A program made the translations under genes and the position numbers. A stretch of DNA of 64,000 nt. Source: Methanoculleus receptaculi. GTDB taxonomy: Archaea; Halobacteriota; Methanomicrobia; Methanomicrobiales; Methanoculleaceae. The notes beneath the pieces are model-generated. The model saw nothing but the letters and a program-made list of their open reading frames with translations, did no database searches and had not been told where the DNA came from. The stretch lies in contig NZ_CP137642.1 of assembly GCF_033472595.1 (NCBI RefSeq), forward strand, positions 1,916,382-1,980,381, given 5' to 3'. Shown one piece after another: positions 26,854 to 35,565 of this stretch. How positions within the stretch are numbered: the stretch's first letter is position 1; each line of letters opens with the position of its first letter.

Positions 26854-28050
26854 GTGGAACAGATGTTACAGATGATTTCGTGGCTTGACGGAAATTTCAG
26901 GTCGCTTCAACCAACGCGTGCGACCATCATGAGAGCGCTGCGCCACCTGCGCCCTGCAGATCGAAAGAACCTCTTCTCCAGCGACATCCCCCAGATGCGG
27001 ACTGCCGAAGGCCGCTGGTTTGAGGCGATTGTCTATGAGATGTTCCTGGAACTGTCGGTGCAGACCGACCTGATCCAGGCCGTTGTGGCGCGGGGGGCTG
27101 ATGGACCCACAAAAGTCAGGCGCGCGCAACTCGGCCAGAACGGACTGTTCTACTCGAACATCGGGGACATCAAGGTCCGCGGCAACGGCCAGGATCTCGC
27201 CGAGGTGGACCTCGTGCTACTGGACCATACGGGATCGTTGACATTCGGGGAGATAGTCACCTCACCTGCCGACTTAAAAGAACTTGAGGAGGAGATCCAC
27301 TACAAAAAGCACCTCTTCGGATACCTCTACGGGCAGCCGATCGTGCCGTTTCTTCTCATATCCTCTGTCGATATCTCCAAAACGGCTGTCGTCCGTCGTC
27401 TCCTGAAAGAGCCGGACAACGTCATCCTAACGACGCCGACCTGCGAGGAGTTGAAGACCCTGATCCGACAGAGTGACCTGAAACGCAGCCCGGTACGGCG
27501 AGTCCGGCACGACAAGTTGATCTCCATCAGTGATATTCCTCCCCGCCGTCCGTTTGATTACAAGAGACTGCATGATGAACGGTTGCAGAACATCATAGCG
27601 ACGGTCACATCAGAGAGCGGTGCGCGGGAACTCGGTAGACCCGACGAAATCCCGCCGATCGTGAAGAAGGTCATCTTCGGGGGGCTCTATCCCTCCGCTG
27701 TCCGGATGCTCGACACCCGATACCCCATCCAGATCAGGGGAGAGACCTACGACCCTGATATGATCCAGAAAAGGTTCTCAAAGGTTGTCCTCGCGGTGAA
27801 CATCCCGGAGTACCGGCCGATCATCTACCTGCGGACAAGGAGCAAGAGGGAGTACCTCAAGATGGTGCCAAGCAAGACCGGCGGATTTAGATTCGAGAGT
27901 CGGCGGACACCCCACATGGCGGGATTCTTCCTCTGGCTCGAGTCAATCCAGCCCTCGGTCGGGGCCGAACTGACGCGGGACCTCCTGGATGCGTTCCCTG
28001 CGGTTTCTGCTCCTGAAACGGTGGAGGTTGTCGAAAGGGGCATGCTGTGA
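26854..28050 (+). CDS. Conserved protein of unknown function, possible nuclease-fold domain
   Basis: A 398-residue soluble protein. The segment LAEVDLVLLDHTGSLTFGEIV (about residues 117-137) has the strand-turn-strand shape of PD-(D/E)xK nucleases, with D, then GE, but without the lysine. The C-terminal half is rich in basic residues (KRFSKVVLAVN, RTRSKREYL). The start may be GTG at 26854 or ATG at 26863; the latter adds no loss of conserved sequence. It is flanked by long spacers with dyads and is monocistronic. I do not recognise a named family. Confidence 0.65.
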   Translation: MEQMLQMISWLDGNFRSLQPTRATIMRALRHLRPADRKNLFSSDIPQMRTAEGRWFEAIVYEMFLELSVQTDLIQAVVARGADGPTKVRRAQLGQNGLFYSNIGDIKVRGNGQDLAEVDLVLLDHTGSLTFGEIVTSPADLKELEEEIHYKKHLFGYLYGQPIVPFLLISSVDISKTAVVRRLLKEPDNVILTTPTCEELKTLIRQSDLKRSPVRRVRHDKLISISDIPPRRPFDYKRLHDERLQNIIATVTSESGARELGRPDEIPPIVKKVIFGGLYPSAVRMLDTRYPIQIRGETYDPDMIQKRFSKVVLAVNIPEYRPIIYLRTRSKREYLKMVPSKTGGFRFESRRTPHMAGFFLWLESIQPSVGAELTRDLLDAFPAVSAPETVEVVERGML

Positions 28051-28151
28051 GAGAGGGTAGGCGTGAACCGCCGGTTACCCGAAGAGGGTGAGTCTTTGAC
28101 TCTATGGCGCCTGCGGGAACGGTCAGGGGCCGGTCACTTACAGCACAACTG

Positions 28152-28165
28152 GAGGTCGTCAAACC
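28152..28165 (+). repeat. Copy of the GAGGYCRTCAAACC motif
   Basis: GAGGTCGTCAAACC matches the core at 21969, 22371 (minus) and 30935 at 12 or more of 14 positions. It lies about 100 bases before the PAP2 gene and has no paired arm. Confidence 0.35.
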
Positions 28166-28262
28166 ATGGGTATCCCGGCTTGATGGGCTCTGATTGGAAG
28201 ATACTTCGAATGCATTATTTTTTGCCCTGACCGACCAGACCTTCTTTTCAGGCCAGGTTGAG

Positions 28263-29237
28263 ATGCCCGATATCCAGATCGAACTTATCCAGGCCCTCCA
28301 GACGGGGGCGGCATGGCTTGAGGCTCCGATGAAGGTCTTCTCCCTCTTCGGACACCCGGGGTTCTTCCTTATCGTCATCCTCTTCCTCTACTGGTGCCGG
28401 AACCCCCGTCTCGGACTCCGTCTTGCGCTCCTCATGGGGGTAACCGTCGGGCTCAACCTGGCGCTCAAGGCCGCGTTCCATCTCCCCCGCCCATACTGGG
28501 TCGGCCAGGGTGTTCTGGCGCTCGAAAACAGCCCGTCGTTTGGGTTTCCATCGGCGCACGCCCAGTGCTCGGCAACGTTCTGGGGGCTGATCGCCATTGA
28601 CAGGCGGCGCAGATGGTTCTCAATCTTCGCCGTCGCCATGGTGGTTCTCATCGGCGTATCACGACTATATCTTGGCGTCCATTTCCCCGCCGACGTTCTC
28701 GCAGGCTGGGCGATCGGCGCCGCCGTCCTCCTCGGCTTCCTTGTTCTGGAGGGGGCCGTTGGCCGCCGGGTTGGCGCCATGCCGCTGCACCGGCAGGTGT
28801 TCGCCGCATTTGCGGGCTCGCTTGCCCTGCTGGCAGCCTCTCTTCTCGCCATAATGGCTGCCGGGGACTGGCAGGTTCCTCTTGCCTGGGCGACGGCGGC
28901 GCTTGAGAACTCAGGGGTGCCGATACATCCACTCTCACTGCATGAAGCCGTGATGACATCCGGGCTCTTCTTCGGGTTTGCGGCAGGTGCAGCGGGGTTG
29001 AGCTGTCAGGAGAGGACGCCAGACAGAGGGAGTGGTTCGACCTGCCTCTTTCGCTTCATCGCGGGTCTCGCGGTGGCCGGGGCGATCTGGTATGGGTTCG
29101 GGATCCTCATTCCGCATGACGCTCTGCCTGCAACCTACTTCCAGGCAACCGTTGCCGCTGCCTGGGTATCCTGCGGTGCCCCGATTCTCTTTACCCGCCC
29201 AAAACCGGGCGCAAATGACCGGAAAAGAAAGGCTTGA
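28263..29237 (+). CDS. PAP2-family membrane phosphatase
   Basis: A 324-residue polytopic protein with about seven or eight membrane helices. The three catalytic motifs of the PAP2 acid phosphatase superfamily are intact: KAAFHLPRP, PSAHAQ and SRLYLGVHFPAD. Likely substrates are phosphatidic acid or polyprenyl pyrophosphate at the membrane surface. The ATG at 28263 starts just before the first helix; the longer frame from 28194 adds no conserved sequence. A second hydrophobic domain of about 130 residues follows the phosphatase core. It precedes the nfeD-stomatin pair. Confidence 0.88.
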   Translation: MPDIQIELIQALQTGAAWLEAPMKVFSLFGHPGFFLIVILFLYWCRNPRLGLRLALLMGVTVGLNLALKAAFHLPRPYWVGQGVLALENSPSFGFPSAHAQCSATFWGLIAIDRRRRWFSIFAVAMVVLIGVSRLYLGVHFPADVLAGWAIGAAVLLGFLVLEGAVGRRVGAMPLHRQVFAAFAGSLALLAASLLAIMAAGDWQVPLAWATAALENSGVPIHPLSLHEAVMTSGLFFGFAAGAAGLSCQERTPDRGSGSTCLFRFIAGLAVAGAIWYGFGILIPHDALPATYFQATVAAAWVSCGAPILFTRPKPGANDRKRKA

Positions 29238-29333
29238 GACGTTCCCGGGTCTCCATGGGTCGGATGAAGGGTGTTCCACGTCCCATAAGGTTTTTTCAGA
29301 TCCTTTTTATCCCCCGCACACCATCTATCATCC

Positions 29334-29792
29334 ATGCTTCTTGAGGGGATGACACTGGGCTGGATCATGATCGTGCTCGGGGCGGTGCTGCTCCTGATTG
29401 AGGTCTCCCAGCCGGGGTTCTTCCTCGCCGTCCCTGCAACTGTCCTCTTCATCCTGGGGGTTCTTCTCCTGCTCGGAGTGGATATCCTGACCTCTCCATG
29501 GGGGCTGGTCATCGGGATAATTGCGGCGATCCTTGCAGCTATTGTCACCATCTGGCTTTATGGCCGTATCACCCCGGCCGGAAAACCTCCGACAACGCTC
29601 TCTCGCGACTCGCTTGTCGGTCTTGAAGGGGTGGTGGTCAGGGAGGTCGATGACGAGACGCTCGCCGGGAAGGTGCAGATAGGAAGCATGGAGTGGAGTG
29701 CGCGTTCAGAATCCGGTCGTATCCCGGCGGGGCAAAGGGTTGTTGTTCTCCGGGCCGAGGGCGTGCATATCGTTGTGAAGGAGGTGGCCTGA
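29334..29792 (+). CDS. NfeD-like membrane protein
   Basis: A 152-residue short NfeD: three or four membrane helices (about 7-75) followed by a C-terminal OB-fold (about 88-150, SLVGLEGVVVREVDD, GQRVVVLRAEGVHIVVKEV). NfeD OB domains bind the partner SPFH protein. The stop is next to the GTG of the stomatin gene, the usual nfeD-stomatin operon. The protease domain found in long NfeD proteins is absent. Confidence 0.88.
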   Translation: MLLEGMTLGWIMIVLGAVLLLIEVSQPGFFLAVPATVLFILGVLLLLGVDILTSPWGLVIGIIAAILAAIVTIWLYGRITPAGKPPTTLSRDSLVGLEGVVVREVDDETLAGKVQIGSMEWSARSESGRIPAGQRVVVLRAEGVHIVVKEVA

Positions 29793-29793
29793 G

Positions 29794-30885
29794 GTGGCAT
29801 TGCTAGAGAGCGCCCCCTGGACGGGGCTGATCACCATATTCCTGATCATCGTCATCGTCATCATTTTTGCCAGCGGTGTGGTGATAGTGCAGCCTTACGA
29901 GCAGGGTCTCCAGATTCGTCTGGGGCAGTACATAGGGAGACTGAACCCGGGGTTCAGGTGGGTTGTGCCGCTGATCACGACGGTCAGGAAACTCGATCTC
30001 CGGACAGAGGTGATGGACGTCCCGCGGCAGGAGGTGATCACAAAGGACAACTCCCCGACAAACGTGGACGCGATCGTCTATGTCCGGGTGATCGACCCCG
30101 AAAAGGCCTTCTTCGAGGTGATGAACTACCGCTCTGCGACGGTGGCGCTGGCGCAGACAAGCCTGCGCGGGATCATAGGCGACATGGAACTCGACGAGGT
30201 CCTCTACAACCGTGATATCATCAACGCACGTCTCCGGGACATCCTTGACCGGGAGACGGACGCCTGGGGTGTCAAGGTCGAGCGGGTTGAGATCAAGGAG
30301 GTCGACCCGGTCGGACCGGTCAAGCAGGCGATGACCGAGCAGACCGCGGCCGAGCGTGAACGCCGGGCCGCGATCCTCCGTGCAGACGGAGAGAAGCGGG
30401 CGGCGATCCTTCGGGCGGAAGGCAATCGGCAGAGCATCATCCTCGAGGCTGAGGGCGAGCGGCAGAGCAAGATCCTGCGGGCCGAGGGCGAACGCCTCTC
30501 CAGGATCCTGCAGGCGCAGGGCGAGGCGCAGGGGCTGCGCATCCTATCGGTAGGCGCCAGGCCGCTTGACAAACGGGCGATCACGGTGCTCTCGCTCGAT
30601 GCCCTCAAACAGATGGCTGATGGTCAGGCGACAAAGATAATCTTCCCATTTGAGTTGTCGAGCGTCGTCAAACAGGCCGCGGATTACCTTGGCGCAACGG
30701 CCGAGGCGCCCGAAGTTCCGGAAGGAGGAGACCTGCCCCCGGAGGATATCCTCGGGGAGATCCCGGGACGGGACGTGGTCAGAACTGCGGAGGAGGCGGT
30801 AAAGAGCATCGAGACCGATATCGACGTGGAGATGCAGAAGAAGTCGGGAGACCTGATCGGTCGGGGGGAGAGAGAGGATCAGTAA
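29794..30885 (+). CDS. Stomatin/prohibitin (SPFH) family protein
   Basis: A 363-residue membrane-microdomain protein. One N-terminal helix (about 12-32) precedes the SPFH domain (VVIVQPYEQGLQIRLGQY and VITKDNSPTNVDAIVYVRV). A coiled coil (about 180-250) made of near-repeats such as AAILRADGEKR, SIILEAEGERQ and SKILRAEGERL follows, then an acidic tail. It starts at GTG (29794). SPFH oligomers organise membrane quality control; the pairing with NfeD and the nearby site-2 protease fits. A T6 run at 30909-30914 may end the transcript. Confidence 0.92.
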   Translation: MALLESAPWTGLITIFLIIVIVIIFASGVVIVQPYEQGLQIRLGQYIGRLNPGFRWVVPLITTVRKLDLRTEVMDVPRQEVITKDNSPTNVDAIVYVRVIDPEKAFFEVMNYRSATVALAQTSLRGIIGDMELDEVLYNRDIINARLRDILDRETDAWGVKVERVEIKEVDPVGPVKQAMTEQTAAERERRAAILRADGEKRAAILRAEGNRQSIILEAEGERQSKILRAEGERLSRILQAQGEAQGLRILSVGARPLDKRAITVLSLDALKQMADGQATKIIFPFELSSVVKQAADYLGATAEAPEVPEGGDLPPEDILGEIPGRDVVRTAEEAVKSIETDIDVEMQKKSGDLIGRGEREDQ

Positions 30886-30908
30886 GACCTGACCTCCTGC
30901 CCTGGCTC

Positions 30909-30914
30909 TTTTTT
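30909..30914 (+). terminator. Oligo-T tract after the SPFH gene
   Basis: Six consecutive T bases about 24 bases after the stop fit an archaeal T-rich terminator. No hairpin precedes it. Confidence 0.35.
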
Positions 30915-30934
30915 CTCCATGGCAATCACATTTT

Positions 30935-30955
30935 GAGGCCATCAAACCGGTTTAC
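30935..30955 (+). repeat. GAGGCC-TCAAACCGGTTT motif copy
   Basis: GAGGCCATCAAACCGGTTTAC matches the copy at 21969 in 17 of 21 bases. It contains the perfect 10-base palindrome AAACCGGTTT (30944-30953). It lies in the spacer between two convergent genes. Confidence 0.5.
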
Positions 30956-31150
30956 AGGCGCTGCCCTGGTATGGATGATCCTCACCAGATGGCAGATAAC
31001 AGCAGGGGTCTGTATTGCCGCAGCCCCTGCCAACCCATCCGGCGGGATCGCGGCCCTTCGTGAAGCCAGCCTTGAGGGTCAGGAGAGGGGACGGTCGGTG
31101 ATACGGGGGAGAGAGAGCGTCGCGGTTACAGCCAGGGGCGGGGGGGCATC

Positions 31151-32488
31151 CTACCCCATCGCCAGCACCGAGCGCACCGCAGCGCCGATCAGCGGCATCG
31201 TGATGAGTAGGATCAGCATCACCGTGACGAACCCGCTGATCGAGGCGACAACACGTTGAGCGTACTGCTGGGACCAGCCCAGACGCTCGAAGAGCCGCTC
31301 GACCCCCTCCTTCATCATGTAACCGCCGTCGAGCGGGACGATCGGTATGGCGTTGAACATCCCGACAAGCAGGTTGAACCAGCCTGTCCAGAAGAGGAGG
31401 TGGACCAGCCCCCAGAAGAGGGGGAACGGTTCCTCCCAGGCCATCCGTTCGGGGGTGTCTGCAAGCAGGATGGCAAGCTGCATCGTGTTGCCCTGGATGA
31501 AAGCGTCGATCGGGACTATAGTCAGGTAGAGAGGTGCAAGCAGCCCGAGATCCGCGATCATGTCAAGACGCTCTTTCACTGCAGGAGCACTGTAGTAGTA
31601 GACCCCCATGAACCCGGAGTCCCGGTCATCACCGAGCACCTCCGGCCATTCAGCCAGGGTGAGGGTGCAGGTGCTCTCAACCCCGTCTTTTACGGCCGTC
31701 AGGGTAACGGTATCCCCCGGCCGCGTTCCCTCCATGATCGCGGCTATCTCTTCCTGGGTCTTCACGGGGATGCCGTTTATCTCCGTGATGACCGAGTAGC
31801 CCTGGATCCCGGCCTCTGCCGCAGGGTAGTCCTGGTAGACCCCCTGCACCAGGGGTATCGGGAGCGGTGTCGCCATCCCGATGAGAAGGAACATCACTGC
31901 AAAGCAGAGAAGGCCGAAGACTATGTTATTCGTGATCCCGGCGCCGAACATCCGGATCTTGGGCATCCCCCGGGCTCTCTCAACATCCTCCTCGTCGGGC
32001 TCGACAAACGCCCCTATCGGGACGACGGCTATGAGGAGACCCATGCTCCGCACCCGCATATCCTCGATCCGGGCAAGGATCGCATGCCCGAACTCATGGA
32101 TGACGATCGTGAGGAGGAGACCCAGGATGACGGCCGCTGTGATCGGGATCGCCTGGTTGAGACCGGGTATCGCAAGGAGGTTGCGGGGGTCGTAGATCCC
32201 TGTAGGTTCAGGGGTATGCACCAGGTACTGAGGGACGGTGAGGATGAGGGCAAGCGTCATGAAGACCGAGACCACGACAACCATCACGACACCCAGGGTG
32301 GCGTAGGCCCTGAGCGGTGCCGCAAACTTCCGGAACCAGTCGAAGAACTCGACCCTCTCGGTCTTGATGGCCAGGATCGGGCCAAAGAACATGACGTGCT
32401 CCTTGAATAGCCCCCGCTTCCGGATGTAGAGGGCTATCGCCAGGTATGCCACAACGATGAGCAGGAGCATCTGGATCCAGGTCATCAC
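31151..32488 (-). CDS. Site-2-type membrane metalloprotease (M50) with PDZ domain
   Basis: A 445-residue intramembrane protease. The zinc motif HEFGH is at about residues 130-134 and the third ligand is in PIVPLDGGYMM near residue 395. A PDZ domain sits between them (about 210-290, AEAGIQGYSVITEINGIPV). Several membrane helices flank these. Such proteases cleave membrane proteins inside the bilayer for signalling or quality control. It points towards the convergent SPFH/NfeD operon, a possible functional association. Confidence 0.9.
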   Translation of the reverse strand: MMTWIQMLLLIVVAYLAIALYIRKRGLFKEHVMFFGPILAIKTERVEFFDWFRKFAAPLRAYATLGVVMVVVVSVFMTLALILTVPQYLVHTPEPTGIYDPRNLLAIPGLNQAIPITAAVILGLLLTIVIHEFGHAILARIEDMRVRSMGLLIAVVPIGAFVEPDEEDVERARGMPKIRMFGAGITNNIVFGLLCFAVMFLLIGMATPLPIPLVQGVYQDYPAAEAGIQGYSVITEINGIPVKTQEEIAAIMEGTRPGDTVTLTAVKDGVESTCTLTLAEWPEVLGDDRDSGFMGVYYYSAPAVKERLDMIADLGLLAPLYLTIVPIDAFIQGNTMQLAILLADTPERMAWEEPFPLFWGLVHLLFWTGWFNLLVGMFNAIPIVPLDGGYMMKEGVERLFERLGWSQQYAQRVVASISGFVTVMLILLITMPLIGAAVRSVLAMG

Positions 32489-32526
32489 TCAAGGGTTGTG
32501 GCGCGCGAGGCATAAATCCTTCCAGG

Positions 32527-33156
32527 TCACGAAAAGTCCAGGATCGTTCTCTGGGAGAGGTTTGCGACTGTCTTCCATGTCCTGCGGGCGCAGGGCGGCG
32601 GGGTCCCGTGATCACGGATGTAGCCGCGGAGAAACTCGACGGTTGCGGGGTCTGAGGGGTAGCCGCTCCCGATTTTCCCGTACCGCTCCTCAAGCTCCTC
32701 TATTGCGCGGTCACGGGTGACCTTTGCGACTATGCTGGCCGCGCCGACTATGATGCAACGGGCATCCGCCCGGTGTTCGGCGACGACATCACAGGGGAAG
32801 TCCAGGAGCGCGGCCACCGTCCGCCCGTATCGGTCAGCGTTGACATCACAGGCATCCACGTAGGCGCAATCCGGGCGGAGCCTCCGTATAACATCGGCAT
32901 GGAGTTCGGCCACGCATGTGTTCATGCTCATCCGGCTCCGGGCCTCATCGATACCGGGGGCATCGATACTGACGATGGCAATCGAGAATTGCCGGGTCAG
33001 GAGATCATACAGCGCCTCACGCTGCCGGGGCCGGAGGGCCTTGGAATCCCGGATGGGGAGGTCTGCAAGGTCCTCGACTCGCTGACATCCCACGGCCGCG
33101 ACCACCATCGGCCCGAGAACCGAACCTTTTCCCGCTTCATCAACCCCGCAGATCAC
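32527..33156 (-). CDS. rnhB: Ribonuclease HII
   Basis: A roughly 209-residue RNase HII that removes ribonucleotides and RNA primers from DNA. The active site begins with GVDEAGKGSVLGPMVV, followed by the conserved SKAL, the AYVDACDVN aspartate and VGAASIVAKVTRDRAI. The GTG at 33156 gives the family N-terminus directly before ICGVDEAG; a TTG at 33186 would add ten residues and overlap the divergent trkA region. The two genes are head to head with little spacer. Confidence 0.9.
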   Translation of the reverse strand: MICGVDEAGKGSVLGPMVVAAVGCQRVEDLADLPIRDSKALRPRQREALYDLLTRQFSIAIVSIDAPGIDEARSRMSMNTCVAELHADVIRRLRPDCAYVDACDVNADRYGRTVAALLDFPCDVVAEHRADARCIIVGAASIVAKVTRDRAIEELEERYGKIGSGYPSDPATVEFLRGYIRDHGTPPPCARRTWKTVANLSQRTILDFS

Positions 33157-33209
33157 GCATTCTGGTTTATTCGCAAGGTATTTCAATGCTGAGGGTTGAA
33201 TCCAGATGG

Positions 33210-33875
33210 ATGTATACGATCATCGTCGGCCTGGGTGGCATCGGCCGGAGCCTGACCGCGATCGCTGTCAACGCCGGTGATTCGGTGGTGGTGATCGACC
33301 AGAACGAAGAACGTGCAAGCGATGTCCTGGAACACTACGATGTCCTTGCGATCATCGGGAACGCGACAGACAAATCGGTGCTCGAGGACGCGGGGATCGA
33401 CCGTGCCGACGCCCTGGTCGCCACAACGAGCGATGACGCCGTGAACCTTATGACCTGCTGGCTTGCAAAACGCTACAACGTCAGGAACGTCGTCTCGATC
33501 GTAAACCAGAAGGAGCATTCCGATCTCTTCAAGGAGGTCGGCGTCAGGATCAGCGAGAACCCCGACGAACTGGTGGCGACACGGTTATACTACTGGACAA
33601 AGAGCCCGAACCTCCAGCAGGTAGCCTCGATCCCTGGCGGCACCATATTTGAGATAGTCGCCGAGGAGGGGGCGCCAATAGTCGATCACGAGATCCGTGA
33701 ACTCGATGTTCGGGACTTTGTCTTCATCGCCATCAGGCGTGCCGGAGGGGATCTCATCATCCCGAGCGGCACCGTCCGTATCCGTCCGGGGGATGTCATA
33801 ACGGTGTTTACGAAAAAAGAGGCGGAGGCGGAGACCCTAAAGACCCTCAATAAACAACTGACGCGCTCAGGATAG
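33210..33875 (+). CDS. TrkA-type potassium channel regulatory protein
   Basis: A 221-residue RCK/TrkA protein. The N-terminal Rossmann domain has GLGGIG for NAD(H) binding and the acidic end VVVIDQNEE; the TrkA-C domain follows from about residue 135 ([16 protein letters not shown]). It gates a TrkH/KtrB-type potassium channel, whose gene is not in the window. The ATG at 33210 is preferred over 33186 because [10 protein letters not shown] is the usual start. Confidence 0.9.
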   Translation: MYTIIVGLGGIGRSLTAIAVNAGDSVVVIDQNEERASDVLEHYDVLAIIGNATDKSVLEDAGIDRADALVATTSDDAVNLMTCWLAKRYNVRNVVSIVNQKEHSDLFKEVGVRISENPDELVATRLYYWTKSPNLQQVASIPGGTIFEIVAEEGAPIVDHEIRELDVRDFVFIAIRRAGGDLIIPSGTVRIRPGDVITVFTKKEAEAETLKTLNKQLTRSG

Positions 33876-35063
33876 GGCATCCCTGAGCGCTTTCAGCTCA
33901 AGGATCATCTTCGGGTTGCGCTTGATCAGTTCTTTGATGATGGCCCGTACAGAGAACTCTTTGAGACTCGCGCTGGCGATCGAGTCCGCCAGGGTGTTGA
34001 GTTTTGCATCGTCAAGGGTGACAAAATACTCTTTTATCCTGTAGTTTCTCTCAATCGATGCGCCCATCTTTGAGTTGCGCCATCCCGTGTCGTATGCCAT
34101 CAGCGCTTCCTTCGAACAGTCGCCCGCGGCTATGCAGTCTGATGCGACCTGGCCGGCAAGCCTCCCGGTGAAGAGGGCGTTGCCTATCCCGCCGCCGGTG
34201 ATGGGATCGACCACCCTGGCCGCGTCCCCGACGACCATGAGCCCGTCGGCGACCGTGCACTCAAGCGGCCGGCAGACGGGGACGCCGCCGACGATCGCCT
34301 CGATCATCTTCCCGTCGGGGAAGTTCTTTGCGACGAACCGGTCAAGGTAGTCCTTCGCCCTCGATCCATCCCGGCTCCTGCGGCCGGAGATGCCGATCCC
34401 GACGTTTGCCGTTCTCTCACCCTTCGGGAAGATCCAGAGGTAGCCTTCGGGCGCGATCGCGTTGCCAAGGTAGAAGTCCGTTGAACCGGCGTCGATATCT
34501 ATATCGGTCATAAGATACTGGGCGCAGCTCATCATCTCCCGGAGAGGTACGGTGGTCTCGAGTCCGGCCCTGCGCGCGAACCGTGCCTCGACGCCGTCGG
34601 CGGCGATGACCACATCAGCCCGGATCTCTGCCGGAGTGCCGATCGAGATGACATTTGCGCCACGGACTGCGCCGTTCTCCATGATAGGCGCGGTTGCCCG
34701 TGTCTTGACGAAGACGTCCGCACCGGCCTCGGCCGCCTGCCAGACGAGTTCCCGGTCGAATATCTTGCGGTCGAGGACGTAACCAACCTCGTTTCCGGCT
34801 TTATCCTGTTCGAGGCTGATTGTTGTTCCGTTGGGGGCGATTATCCTGGCGCGCTCTATATCGGCGGATATCCAGCAGGGGTCGGGTTTTACATACTCTT
34901 TCAGGAGATCTTTGCCTATCCCTTCCGCACAGCGAACAGGGGTGCCGATTGCGGGACGTTTCTCGATGAGGCAGACCGAGTTCCCGGCCTCCGCTGCCGT
35001 CTTCGCCGCGAGAGCCCCTGCAGGCCCGCCCCCTATGACGAGGATATCGTATTTACTCTTCAT
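33867..35063 (-). CDS. Geranylgeranyl reductase family flavoprotein
   Basis: A 398-residue FAD enzyme. It has the dinucleotide motif [10 protein letters not shown] near residue 11, the family block [16 protein letters not shown] with the conserved PxxCxEG-like cysteine, and [20 protein letters not shown]. Such enzymes saturate the isoprenoid chains of archaeal ether lipids. The gene overlaps the upstream ferredoxin gene by 11 bases, and the ferredoxin is the likely electron donor. Its end overlaps convergent trkA by 9 bases. Confidence 0.92.
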   Translation of the reverse strand: MKSKYDILVIGGGPAGALAAKTAAEAGNSVCLIEKRPAIGTPVRCAEGIGKDLLKEYVKPDPCWISADIERARIIAPNGTTISLEQDKAGNEVGYVLDRKIFDRELVWQAAEAGADVFVKTRATAPIMENGAVRGANVISIGTPAEIRADVVIAADGVEARFARRAGLETTVPLREMMSCAQYLMTDIDIDAGSTDFYLGNAIAPEGYLWIFPKGERTANVGIGISGRRSRDGSRAKDYLDRFVAKNFPDGKMIEAIVGGVPVCRPLECTVADGLMVVGDAARVVDPITGGGIGNALFTGRLAGQVASDCIAAGDCSKEALMAYDTGWRNSKMGASIERNYRIKEYFVTLDDAKLNTLADSIASASLKEFSVRAIIKELIKRNPKMILELKALRDALS

Positions 35064-35238
35064 TGCTGACCTCCAGTGCTCCGAGCGGGCACGCCCTGGC
35101 GCAGATACCGCAGGCTATGCACTCACCCTCCAGGCTGAGGTAGGCGTCGATCAGCTCAAGCGCATCCTCGGGGCAGACTGCGACGCAGGTGCCGCAGTAT
35201 CCACACTTGTCTCGGTTTATCCTGAGCATTGTACTCAT
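35053..35238 (-). CDS. Small 2[4Fe-4S] ferredoxin
   Basis: A 61-residue ferredoxin with two clusters: [12 protein letters not shown] and [12 protein letters not shown]. The start at 35238 gives [12 protein letters not shown]; a second ATG at 35229 is equally possible. The 3' end overlaps the geranylgeranyl reductase start, a common archaeal arrangement, so it probably feeds electrons to the reductase. Confidence 0.9.
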   Translation of the reverse strand: MSTMLRINRDKCGYCGTCVAVCPEDALELIDAYLSLEGECIACGICARACPLGALEVSNEE

Positions 35239-35461
35239 AATATCGCCTGTCCCCCAAAAACCTTTATGCTCCTTGCTTCAGTTGCTGCACCGGCGCCTCG
35301 ATGCAGGTGGGAGCGGGGGCCACTACCCCATTTAACTTGCGGGGGTGAAGGGGGCGGAGCGGGAAGTCCCCGGTCGAGAGGAGAGGGGATGAAAGCGGAG
35401 CCGCCCTTCCTTCCTGCGATAGATATATTCCTCTTGAGTATTCTATTATAATTCACCCAAC

Positions 35462-35565
35462 ATGAGGTATAAACTTGATAGGTCTGCACATTCGGTACAG
35501 GTACGTCAGGACAGGTAAGCCTCGATGCGCTGAAGGAGTATGTTGACTCGCAGATAGAGAAGTAA
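35462..35565 (+). pseudogene. Internally deleted tnpA (Y1 transposase)
   Basis: The ATG at 35462 starts MRYKLDRSAHSV, the typical N-terminus of IS200/IS605 Y1 transposases. After some 12 codons the frame changes, and a second frame reads VSLDALKEYVDSQIEK with a stop at 35563-35565, the typical TnpA C-terminus. About 100 or more central codons, including the HUH motif and catalytic tyrosine, are gone. The stop touches the tnpB ATG, as in intact elements. Confidence 0.65.

Noticed and set aside
30360-30540. Repetitive DNA in the SPFH gene suggesting a tandem repeat or CRISPR
   Set aside because: The repeats are degenerate coding repeats for the coiled coil (AILRAEGER-like), with no spacers.
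31256-32410. 384-codon frame antisense to the site-2 protease
   Set aside because: Composition is biased to charged residues as expected of an antisense shadow, while the minus strand encodes HEFGH and PDZ motifs.
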